13,609 nucleotides of DNA from JAEDES01 sp964616405 (GTDB taxonomy: Bacteria > Bacillota_I > Bacilli_A > RF39 > UBA660): assembly GCA_964616405.1 (NCBI GenBank), contig CAZTRE010000029.1, positions 1 through 13,609 of the forward strand. Reading direction: 5' to 3'. Positions 8,098 to 13,609 of the stretch are shown piece after piece. The position numbers and the translations under genes are program-made. The notes beneath the pieces were generated by a model. It was not told where the DNA came from, did not search any database, and saw nothing but the letters and a program-made list of their open reading frames with translations. Numbering within the stretch: the stretch's first letter is position 1; every line of letters starts with the position of its first letter.

Positions 8098-8264
8098 TTA
8101 CATTAACTTTTTTCTTTTAACGATGCAGTAAACACCGGAAACAATCGTTTCTCCAAAGAAGATAGGAATCATATTAGATTATCATTAAGTTCCCACTATC
8201 CTTAATTCACTTTGCATAAGCGCTAATATAATCATGTTCTTCCCTATTAGATTTATTGATACGA
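8044..8264 (-). promoter_or_regulatory. T-box riboswitch, tRNA-Pro responsive, before proS
   Basis: Uncharged tRNA-Pro should turn proS on. Stem I is closed by GGGAAGA (8244-8238) with UCUUCUU (8161-8155). A second helix ATATTAG/CTAATAT stacks above the specifier loop, which presents CCU (8166-8164), a proline codon followed by a purine. The distal part has an AGUGA bulge and a loop with GAUAGUGGGAA. The T-box AAGGATGGTACCGTG is at 8099-8085. In the antiterminator, AAGGA/TCCTT and GTGC/GCAC flank the bulge UGGUACC, whose UGGU can pair with an ACCA tRNA end. The competing terminator pairs GGATGGTACC (8097-8088) with GGTATCATTC (8063-8054), then TTTTTATTTT. Specifier, T-box and terminator are all read from the sequence; the ligand is inferred from the specifier and the gene. 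Confidence 0.93.
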
Positions 8265-8269
8265 ACCAT

Positions 8270-8298
8270 ATTTTACTATAAAGTCTTATCAATGTCAA
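8270..8298 (-). promoter_or_regulatory. proS promoter
   Basis: On the minus strand: -35 TTGACA (8298-8293, perfect consensus), 17-bp spacer, -10 TAAAAT (8275-8270). Transcription should start near 8264, about 20 nt before T-box stem I. Confidence 0.88.
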
Positions 8299-8320
8299 GC
8301 AACATCATTTAAACTAAAAT

Positions 8321-8539
8321 TTACTCTTCAACTAACTCAAATCTATACTCTTGTTCAACATTAGGATACTTTTCTTTATCAACTTTAGAAACAAACATAT
8401 CATAAGGCCTTACCCAAACAGTTCCAGCATGCTCATATACAACCATCATTTCTAAGGTCTCCGTATTTTTAGCAATTTCCAGTACCGTAACAACATGCCC
8501 CTTAAAATGACGATATTTTTGTCCTTTGATTACATTCAT
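8321..8539 (-). CDS. DUF1653 domain protein
   Basis: This 72-residue protein matches the DUF1653 pattern: GQKYRHFKGHVVTVLEIAKN, then TLEMMVVYEH, then VWVRPYDMF, and a C-terminal phenylalanine-containing strand (RFELVE). The family is small, soluble and without a settled function; no catalytic motif or membrane segment is visible. The ATG at 8539 has AGGAAG six bases upstream, inside the end of murD. The 38-nt overlap suggests coupled translation with murD. Only about 22 bases separate its stop from the -35 box of proS, with no obvious terminator between them. Confidence 0.85.
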   Translation of the reverse strand: MNVIKGQKYRHFKGHVVTVLEIAKNTETLEMMVVYEHAGTVWVRPYDMFVSKVDKEKYPNVEQEYRFELVEE

Positions 8540-9884
8540 TTTTTACTTCCTCGACCTTCTTCTTAAATTCAACTCCCCATAATTTATAACTGCCATATTG
8601 ATTTTCTGCAACAGATGCTGGGCTTAATAAAATTATATCTCCATCACTTGACTCTGTAAAGCCCTTATCAAAACCATCACTCAAAGATTCAAAACTATAA
8701 GTAGGAATATTTAATCCCTTACCATATTCCAAAATCCTATCACGACATTGACCAATACCAATAATAGTTTTAACATTACCCATAAATGGAGTTAAACTAT
8801 TAAAATCTTGACCACATTCCATTCCTCCAAGAATAATAATAGTTGGATCATAAAAACAATCTAATGCAACTTGAGTACGTTTAATATTAGTCGCCGAAGT
8901 ATCATTATAAAATCTTCTTCCTTCAACTGTATCAACATATTCTAAACAATGTTCAATACCATTAAATTTACTCATAACTTCATTTATAATCTCATTAGAC
9001 ACATCAAACTCTTTAGCTAACATAATTGCGCTTATACAATTATCTATATTATGCATTCCCATAAGAAGAATATTATCACAAGACATTACTTTTTCACCAT
9101 AATAATAAATATCATTATCCTTTAAATATCCACCATTAATCTCCTTCTTACTAGAAAAATATTTAACCTTAGACTTAACATTTTTAGTCTCTTCTAATAC
9201 TTCATCATCCTCAATATTTAAGATCGCAGTATCACTATAAGTTTGATTAGAAACCAACTTAGCTTTTATATGCTTATAACTCACATAGTCCTTAAAAAAA
9301 TCCATATGAGCCAAGCATAAATTTGTTATTAAGGCAACATCAGGTTTAAATTGTATTAAATTTTCTAATTGATAGTAAGAAACATCAATTATAACTATAT
9401 CTCCACTTTTCAAATTATTTAAAATACTGCATAACGAAGAATTATTATATTCAACTAAATATACCTTATCACCAAATGATTTTCTCATTATCTCATAAGT
9501 AAGTCTTGTGGTTGTAGTTTTACCATTAGTTCCAGTAATTGCTACTACTTTAACTCCTTCCGGTAACAATCTATAAGAAAGCTCTAATTCATTTATTACC
9601 TCAATTTCTAGCTCTTTAGCCTTTAAAACATATTCATGATTATTTGGTACTACCGGACTCTTAACTAAATAATCGAATGTATTATCCAATACTACATCAG
9701 AATGTTCACCAAATATTAAAGTAACTCCTAAATTACGCAATTCTTTTATTTGTTCTTGATCAAAATCAGCTTCATTTTTCCAGTCATAAATAACCACCTC
9801 ATTACTACGATTCACTAAACATTTAGCGGTTTGATAATTATCTTTAGATAATCCCAATACAAATATTTTTTTGTTTTGAAACAT
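8502..9884 (-). CDS. murD: UDP-MurNAc-L-Ala--D-Glu ligase (MurD), divergent
   Basis: MurD adds D-glutamate to UDP-MurNAc-L-alanine in cytoplasmic peptidoglycan synthesis. The 460-residue product has the three-domain Mur ligase layout. It shows an N-terminal Rossmann-like UDP-binding part, the P-loop GTNGKTTTT (118-126), and the metal/catalytic region DVSYYQLE (167-174). His193 is in AHMD, and Lys207 sits at the carbamylated-lysine position. GMHNIDN (276-282) and NDTSATN (327-333) follow. Several usually conserved residues differ: HRxE reads HCLE (Cys313), NDSKATN has Ser330, GGxx(K/R)G has Cys357, and SPAxAS has Ala426. The family is clear; the exact amino-acid substrate is less so. The last 12 residues lie past the usual MurD end and are encoded in the overlap with the DUF1653 gene. 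GGTGAT serves as ribosome site. Confidence 0.88.
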   Translation of the reverse strand: MFQNKKIFVLGLSKDNYQTAKCLVNRSNEVVIYDWKNEADFDQEQIKELRNLGVTLIFGEHSDVVLDNTFDYLVKSPVVPNNHEYVLKAKELEIEVINELELSYRLLPEGVKVVAITGTNGKTTTTRLTYEIMRKSFGDKVYLVEYNNSSLCSILNNLKSGDIVIIDVSYYQLENLIQFKPDVALITNLCLAHMDFFKDYVSYKHIKAKLVSNQTYSDTAILNIEDDEVLEETKNVKSKVKYFSSKKEINGGYLKDNDIYYYGEKVMSCDNILLMGMHNIDNCISAIMLAKEFDVSNEIINEVMSKFNGIEHCLEYVDTVEGRRFYNDTSATNIKRTQVALDCFYDPTIIILGGMECGQDFNSLTPFMGNVKTIIGIGQCRDRILEYGKGLNIPTYSFESLSDGFDKGFTESSDGDIILLSPASVAENQYGSYKLWGVEFKKKVEEVKNECNQRTKISSF

Positions 9885-9888
9885 ATAT

Positions 9889-9936
9889 AATCACCACTAT
9901 AATTATATTGTAACCCCTTATAAATCACCACTATAA
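9889..9936. repeat. 14-bp direct repeat in the murD/femX promoter region
   Basis: AATCACCACTATAA occurs at 9889-9902 and again exactly at 9923-9936, 34 bp apart. On the minus strand the first copy holds the murD ribosome site (GGTGATT) and touches the -10 box. The second copy covers the murD -35 region. It may be a duplicated ribosome-site segment or a pair of operator half-sites. Confidence 0.7.
9902..9907 (-). promoter_or_regulatory. Likely murD promoter -10 box
   Basis: TATAAT on the minus strand lies 17 nt before the murD ATG, giving a leader of roughly 10 nt. The hexamer 17 bp upstream (TGGTGA) is a poor -35 and falls inside the upstream copy of the 14-bp repeat, so an activator could act there. 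Confidence 0.5.
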
Positions 9937-9950
9937 ATTAAGTTTATATA

Positions 9951-9979
9951 TTGAAAGAAAATAAGACAAATGATATAAT
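9951..9979 (+). promoter_or_regulatory. femX-like gene promoter
   Basis: -35 TTGAAA (9951-9956), 17-bp spacer, -10 TATAAT (9974-9979) with an extended TG at 9971-9972. Transcription would start near 9986, before the ribosome site AAAGGAG (9995-10001). It is back-to-back with the murD promoter. Confidence 0.85.
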
Positions 9980-10011
9980 AAAAAATATAGATAGAAAGGA
10001 GTATAGCTTCA

Positions 10012-11253
10012 ATGAAAATTGTAACTTTATCCCCTGCACAATTTGACAAATTTGCCTCAAGCCACCGATATAGAAATTATTATCAATCTTCAGCTTATGG
10101 AAATGTCATGGTTAAATTTGGCTACAATATCCATTATTTAGGTATCGTCAATGACCTAAACAAACTCATCGGCGCAACTCTAATTATATATAAAGAGATC
10201 TTTATGAGTAATAAAATAGCTTATGCTCCTCGGGGGATTTTATTTAACTATGAAGATACCGAACAAGTTTTAGAAATGACTAAAAAATTAAAACAACTAC
10301 TCGGTAAACAAGGCTTCATGTTATTGAGAATGGACCCATATATTCCAGAAACAATTAGAGATCGAGATGGAAATACCATTAACTTTAATAATCAAGCTTC
10401 TAAAATTATTGATAATTTACGCAGAGCAGGTTTTTCATATAAAGGAAAAACCAAATTCTTTGAAACCGAAAAACCTCGTTGGGAAGCCTTAGTATTATTA
10501 AATCGTGATGATCGTGAAATCTTTGCCAAATTTGATAAACGCACAAGAAATAAAATTAGAAAAGCCAGTAATAATGGTATTCAAGTATTTAGAGATAGTG
10601 ATCGAGATTTAAATGCTCTATATAGATTCGTAAAAAAGAAAACTCCTAATCCCCTAGCCTTTTATAAAGAATTATGTAAGAGCTTTAAAGCCGACGTTGA
10701 AATATTTTATGCCGTATTAAGTACTGAAACATTTACCATCAATAGCCGTCGTGTTCTAGAACAAGAACAAGAAAAAAATGAACAATTAAATGCGCTACTT
10801 CAAGATATGAATTTAGATCGTAAAGAAAGAAACAATTACTTAAATCAAAAAATGGAATCTGATAAGTTACTTAATACCTATAAAAATAATATTGTTTCAG
10901 CTACCGATTTATTAAAAAAATATCCACAAGGTATCAAAGTAGCTGCCGCTATGGTTATAACATATGATAATGCCGCCTATGTCTTTGTAGATGGAGTTAA
11001 TGAAGAATATAGCTCATTAAATGCTAATTACTTACTAAAATGGTATATGATTCAAAACTATAATAATCGCGGTTTTAAATATTTAAATCTAAATGCCATA
11101 GTTGGAGAATTTCAAGAAAAGAATCAATATAGTGGTTTAAATGAAATGAAATTAGGATTTAATACTACAGTAACCGAATATCTTGGAGAATTTGATATAA
11201 TTTTAAATAACTTTTCTTACAATTTATACAAAAGTTTTAATAAGAAAAAATAA
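10012..11253 (+). CDS. FemAB-family peptidyltransferase (FemX-like)
   Basis: Members of this family transfer amino acids from aminoacyl-tRNA to the side chain of lipid II and so build the peptidoglycan cross-bridge at the inner face of the membrane. The 413-residue length is typical. The N-terminal GNAT-like half contains ASSHRYRNYYQSSAYGNVM and the LLRMDPYIP motif near residues 104-112. The KFDKRTRNKIRKA segment of the second half follows (about 177-189). A predicted coiled-coil arm (about 248-295, rich in Glu, Gln, Lys and Leu) is inserted before the end, as in FemA/FemX. The last part has the substrate-pocket pattern GVNEEY then LNLNAIVGEF. There is no signal peptide or membrane helix. FemX is the best fit, but the amino acid added cannot be read from the sequence. 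murD is divergent from the same promoter region. Confidence 0.88.
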   Translation: MKIVTLSPAQFDKFASSHRYRNYYQSSAYGNVMVKFGYNIHYLGIVNDLNKLIGATLIIYKEIFMSNKIAYAPRGILFNYEDTEQVLEMTKKLKQLLGKQGFMLLRMDPYIPETIRDRDGNTINFNNQASKIIDNLRRAGFSYKGKTKFFETEKPRWEALVLLNRDDREIFAKFDKRTRNKIRKASNNGIQVFRDSDRDLNALYRFVKKKTPNPLAFYKELCKSFKADVEIFYAVLSTETFTINSRRVLEQEQEKNEQLNALLQDMNLDRKERNNYLNQKMESDKLLNTYKNNIVSATDLLKKYPQGIKVAAAMVITYDNAAYVFVDGVNEEYSSLNANYLLKWYMIQNYNNRGFKYLNLNAIVGEFQEKNQYSGLNEMKLGFNTTVTEYLGEFDIILNNFSYNLYKSFNKKK

Positions 11254-11260
11254 GCAAAAT

Positions 11261-11294
11261 AAAACACATGAATTCAATCATGTGTTTTTATATT
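11261..11294. terminator. Bidirectional terminator between femX-like and GGGtGRT genes
   Basis: AAAACACATGA (11261-11271) pairs perfectly with TCATGTGTTTT (11278-11288) around a 6-nt loop. On the plus strand it is followed by TATATTAT and ends the femX-like transcript. On the minus strand the stem is followed by TTTTATTTTG and can end the two-gene operon converging from the right. Confidence 0.88.
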
Positions 11295-11297
11295 ATA

Positions 11298-12296
11298 CTA
11301 TTTTGAAACTTCTTCAATTGCAACAGCAACGGCAACACTTGCTCCAACCATTGGGTTATTACCCATTCCAATTAACCCCATCATTTCAACGTGAGCTGGA
11401 ACAGAGGAACTACCTGCAAATTGTGCATCGGAATGCATTCTTCCCATCGTATCAGTCATACCATAAGAAGCAGGTCCTGCAGCCATATTATCAGGATGAA
11501 GTGTACGTCCAGTACCTCCACCTGATGCTACTGAGAAATACTTTTTGCCGGTCTCCCAACATTCCTTTTTATAAGTTCCAGCAACCGGATGTTGGAAACG
11601 TGTTGGATTAGTAGAATTACCTGTAATAGATACATCCACATCTTCAAGTTGCATAATCGCAACACCTTCACGAACATCATTAGCTCCATAACAACGTACT
11701 TTACTACGTTCTCCCTCAGAATAGCTAATTTCTTTAACTACCTTTACTTCATTCTTAAAGAAATCAAATTCAGTTTGTACATAAGTAAAACCATTAATAC
11801 GTGAAATTACTTGAGCAGCATCTTTTCCAAGACCATTTAAAATTACTTTTAAAGGACTCTTACGTACTTTATTAGCAGATCTTGCAATTCCAATTGCCCC
11901 TTCTGCTGCTGCAAAAGATTCATGTCCAGCAAGAAACGCAAAACACTTTGTTTCCTCGCTTAAAAGCATACTAGCAAGATTACCATGACCTAAACCAACC
12001 TGACGTATATCCGCAACAGAACCAGGAATACAAAAAGCTTGTAATGCCTCTCCTAATGATTTTGCTGCATCTACTGCTCTTGTTTGACCTTTTTTCAAAG
12101 CAATTGCAGCTCCTAATGTATAAGCCCATGCCGCATTTTCAAAACAAATAGGTTGAATAGATTTAACTATCTCATATGGATCAAATCCTTTATCTTGGCA
12201 TAGTTTTCTAGCTTCTTCAAAGTCTTTAATACCATACTTATCTAATACTGGTTGAATTTGTCCAATTCTTCTATCATAACTTTCAAATAATGCCAT
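11298..12296 (-). CDS. GGGtGRT-family protein, function unknown
   Basis: The 332-residue product carries the motif SGGGTGRTLHPDN (258-270) that names the family in NCBI annotation. I know of no assigned reaction. Other striking segments are Gly/His-rich: QVGLGHGNLASM (99-110), FLAGHESFAAAEGAIGIARS (121-140), and GMGNNPMVGASVAVAVA (310-326). Histidines at 104, 125, 236, 267, 288 and 302 and cysteines at 33, 51, 89, 118, 202 and 246 could bind metal or a cofactor, which is inference. There is no signal peptide and no convincing membrane helix. Its ATG is 3 nt after the stop of the upstream scaffold gene. Its ribosome site GAAAGGAG (12310-12303) lies inside that gene's end, so the two are translationally coupled. 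Confidence 0.88.
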   Translation of the reverse strand: MALFESYDRRIGQIQPVLDKYGIKDFEEARKLCQDKGFDPYEIVKSIQPICFENAAWAYTLGAAIALKKGQTRAVDAAKSLGEALQAFCIPGSVADIRQVGLGHGNLASMLLSEETKCFAFLAGHESFAAAEGAIGIARSANKVRKSPLKVILNGLGKDAAQVISRINGFTYVQTEFDFFKNEVKVVKEISYSEGERSKVRCYGANDVREGVAIMQLEDVDVSITGNSTNPTRFQHPVAGTYKKECWETGKKYFSVASGGGTGRTLHPDNMAAGPASYGMTDTMGRMHSDAQFAGSSSVPAHVEMMGLIGMGNNPMVGASVAVAVAIEEVSK

Positions 12297-12299
12297 AAA

Positions 12300-12989
12300 C
12301 TACTCCTTTCTTGGATCAATAACTTTAACAGCCTCATTAAAACGACCATATGTTCCACTAGCTTTTTCAATAGCTTCCATTGGATCCATTTTAGCTTTAA
12401 TATTATCCATCATCTTTCCTAAATTTACATACTTATATCCAATAACTTCATTATTTTTATCTAAACCGACTTCAACAATATATCCTTCTGCTAATTCCAA
12501 ATATCTAGGACCTTTTTCTAGAGTAGAATAAATTGTTCCTACCTGTGAACGATGACCTTTTCCTAAATCTTCAAGTCCAGCTCCAATTGCCAAGCCACCA
12601 TCAGAAAAAGCTGACTGACTTCTACCATAAACAATTTGTAAGAATAATTCCCTCATAGCAGTATTAATAGCATCACATACTAAATCTGTATTTAATGCCT
12701 CTAAAATTGTTTTTCCAACTAATATTTCACCAGCCATTGCTGCTGAATGCGTCATACCACTACATCCAATTGTTTCAACTAATGCTTCTTGAATAATTCC
12801 TTCTTTTATATTCAAGGTTAATTTACATGCACCTTGTTGTGGTGCACATCTTCCAATACCATGAGTAAAACCAGAAATATCTTTTATTTCCTTAGCTTGA
12901 ACCCATTTTCCTTCTTCAGGAATTGGTGCTGGTCCATGATTTACACCTTTGGCAACAGGACACATTTGTTCAACTTCTTTTGTGTTCAT
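12300..12989 (-). CDS. NifU/IscU-like iron-sulfur scaffold protein, partner of GGGtGRT
   Basis: The middle of this 229-residue protein resembles the NifU/IscU N-terminal fold. GRCAPQQGACKLTLNI (47-61) recalls the strand with the first cluster cysteine. ETIGCSGMTHSAAMAGEILVGKTILEALN (72-100) matches the IscU segment around its second cysteine and following helix. Cysteines are at 10, 48, 55, 76 and 105. The usual third IscU ligand pair (His-Cys before the C-terminal helix) is not evident; instead there is a Gly-rich run, FSDGGLAIGAGLEDLGKG (128-145). The N-terminal and C-terminal additions are not part of classic IscU. This points to a cluster-carrying or cluster-using protein dedicated to its neighbour rather than a general scaffold. 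AGGAGG precedes the ATG. Confidence 0.82.
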   Translation of the reverse strand: MNTKEVEQMCPVAKGVNHGPAPIPEEGKWVQAKEIKDISGFTHGIGRCAPQQGACKLTLNIKEGIIQEALVETIGCSGMTHSAAMAGEILVGKTILEALNTDLVCDAINTAMRELFLQIVYGRSQSAFSDGGLAIGAGLEDLGKGHRSQVGTIYSTLEKGPRYLELAEGYIVEVGLDKNNEVIGYKYVNLGKMMDNIKAKMDPMEAIEKASGTYGRFNEAVKVIDPRKE

Positions 12990-13008
12990 ATTCTTTTCCT
13001 CCTACCTT

Positions 13009-13017
13009 ATTATACCA
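13009..13017 (-). promoter_or_regulatory. Promoter of the scaffold/GGGtGRT operon
   Basis: On the minus strand TGGTATAAT (13017-13009) is a perfect extended -10. No good -35 is present. The start would fall near 13002, inside the ribosome site AGGAGG (13003-12998), giving a leader of about 13 nt. Confidence 0.7.
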
Positions 13018-13037
13018 TAACCACTAATATTTAAAAC

Positions 13038-13067
13038 AAAAAAACTAAGGAAATAATCCTTAGTTTT
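13038..13067 (-). terminator. tuf terminator
   Basis: On the minus strand AAAACTAAGGA (13067-13057) pairs perfectly with TCCTTAGTTTT (13051-13041) around a 5-nt loop, followed by TTT-G-TTTT. It starts 11 nt after the tuf stop and insulates the next operon. Confidence 0.92.
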
Positions 13068-13077
13068 AATTACGTTA

Positions 13078-13609
13078 TTATTCAACGATTTCAGTAACAT
13101 TACCAGCACCAACTGTACGTCCACCCTCACGAATAGAGAATTTAGTACCTTGTTCAAGTGCGATTGAGTGAATTAATTCAACTTCAATATCAACGTTATC
13201 TCCAGGCATTACCATTTCAGTTCCAGCAGGTAGTGTAATTACACCAGTTACGTCTGTAGTTCTGAAATAGAATTGAGGACGATAGTTGTTGAAGAATGGA
13301 GTATGACGTCCACCTTCTTCTTTGCTTAGAACGTATACTGTAGCTTTGAATTTGTGATGAGGTGTAACACTTCCTGGTTTAGCAAGAACTTGTCCACGTT
13401 CAACTTCTTCACGGGCAATACCACGTAATAATACTCCGGCATTATCTCCAGCTTCAGCATAGTCTAATTGTTTACGGAACATTTCAATTCCTGTAACAAC
13501 AGTCTTCTTAGTATCTTTGATACCAACGATTTCAACTTCATCATTAAGTTTAAGTTGTCCACGTTCAACACGTCCAGTAACAACAGTACCACGACCAGTG
13601 ATTGTGAAT
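13078..13609 (-). CDS. tuf: Elongation factor Tu, 3' part (runs off the window)
   Basis: EF-Tu delivers aminoacyl-tRNA to the ribosome as a GTP complex. The frame is open to the right edge, and 176 complete codons are visible. They cover domain II, starting FTITGRGTVVTGRVERGQ, and all of domain III. Domain III includes RGQVLAKPGSVTPHHKFKA, GGRHTPFFNNYRPQFYFRT, GDNVDIEVELI and the C-terminal FSIREGGRTVGAGNVTEIVE. The G domain with the GTP motifs lies beyond the window. Residues are highly conserved and show no damage. The internal Met at 13482 is not the start. Confidence 0.98.
   Translation of the reverse strand, partial: FTITGRGTVVTGRVERGQLKLNDEVEIVGIKDTKKTVVTGIEMFRKQLDYAEAGDNAGVLLRGIAREEVERGQVLAKPGSVTPHHKFKATVYVLSKEEGGRHTPFFNNYRPQFYFRTTDVTGVITLPAGTEMVMPGDNVDIEVELIHSIALEQGTKFSIREGGRTVGAGNVTEIVE

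Noticed and set aside
11282..13034. Plus-strand open frames opposite the GGGtGRT and scaffold genes
   Set aside because: They are shadows of clearly coding minus-strand genes; low-complexity translations, no ribosome sites.
1..13609. Mobile elements, CRISPR, tRNA, rRNA
   Set aside because: No transposase, integrase, regularly spaced repeats, tRNA cloverleaf (apart from the tRNA-like part of tmRNA) or rRNA sequence was recognised on either strand.

Overview
The window is AT-rich bacterial chromosome with housekeeping content. It suggests a low-GC, fermentative, anaerobic member of the Bacillota/Mycoplasmatota border (an uncultured Bacilli or Erysipelotrichia-like lineage is my guess). The reasons are pyruvate formate-lyase, a eukaryote/archaeal-type ProRS behind a proline T-box, the secG-rnr-smpB-ssrA neighbourhood, a FemAB-type peptidyltransferase, and a tmRNA tag ending in AFA as in mycoplasmas. 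All twelve genes read in the standard code; nine stop with TAA, three with TAG and none with TGA. Nothing mobile, no CRISPR and no rRNA or tRNA was seen.

Layout. 1-454: transfer-messenger RNA (ssrA) on the minus strand, with candidate terminator hairpins beyond its 3' end and a near-consensus promoter. 555-3540: pflB-pflA operon on the plus strand, overlapping by 14 nt and closed by a strong terminator. 3572-6591: smpB, rnr and secG on the minus strand (transcribed secG, rnr, smpB). 6620-8298: proS, preceded by a complete T-box leader with a CCU specifier. 8321-9907: murD and a small DUF1653 gene, overlapping by 38 nt. 9951-11294: femX-like gene on the plus strand, divergent from murD. 11298-13017: a two-gene operon on the minus strand, a NifU/IscU-like scaffold protein followed by a GGGtGRT-family protein, both of unknown function. 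13078-13609: the 3' part of tuf (EF-Tu domains II and III).

How the genes work together. SmpB, tmRNA and RNase R form the trans-translation ribosome-rescue and mRNA-decay module; pflBA sits inside it in the opposite orientation. MurD and the FemX-like enzyme both act on peptidoglycan precursors and share one divergent promoter region. PflB and its radical-SAM activase make formate and acetyl-CoA from pyruvate under anoxia. The scaffold/GGGtGRT pair is the best candidate for an undescribed system: conserved-looking, tightly coupled, rich in Cys and His, with no assigned function. A second candidate is the MurD, in which several residues that bind D-glutamate in the family are replaced.
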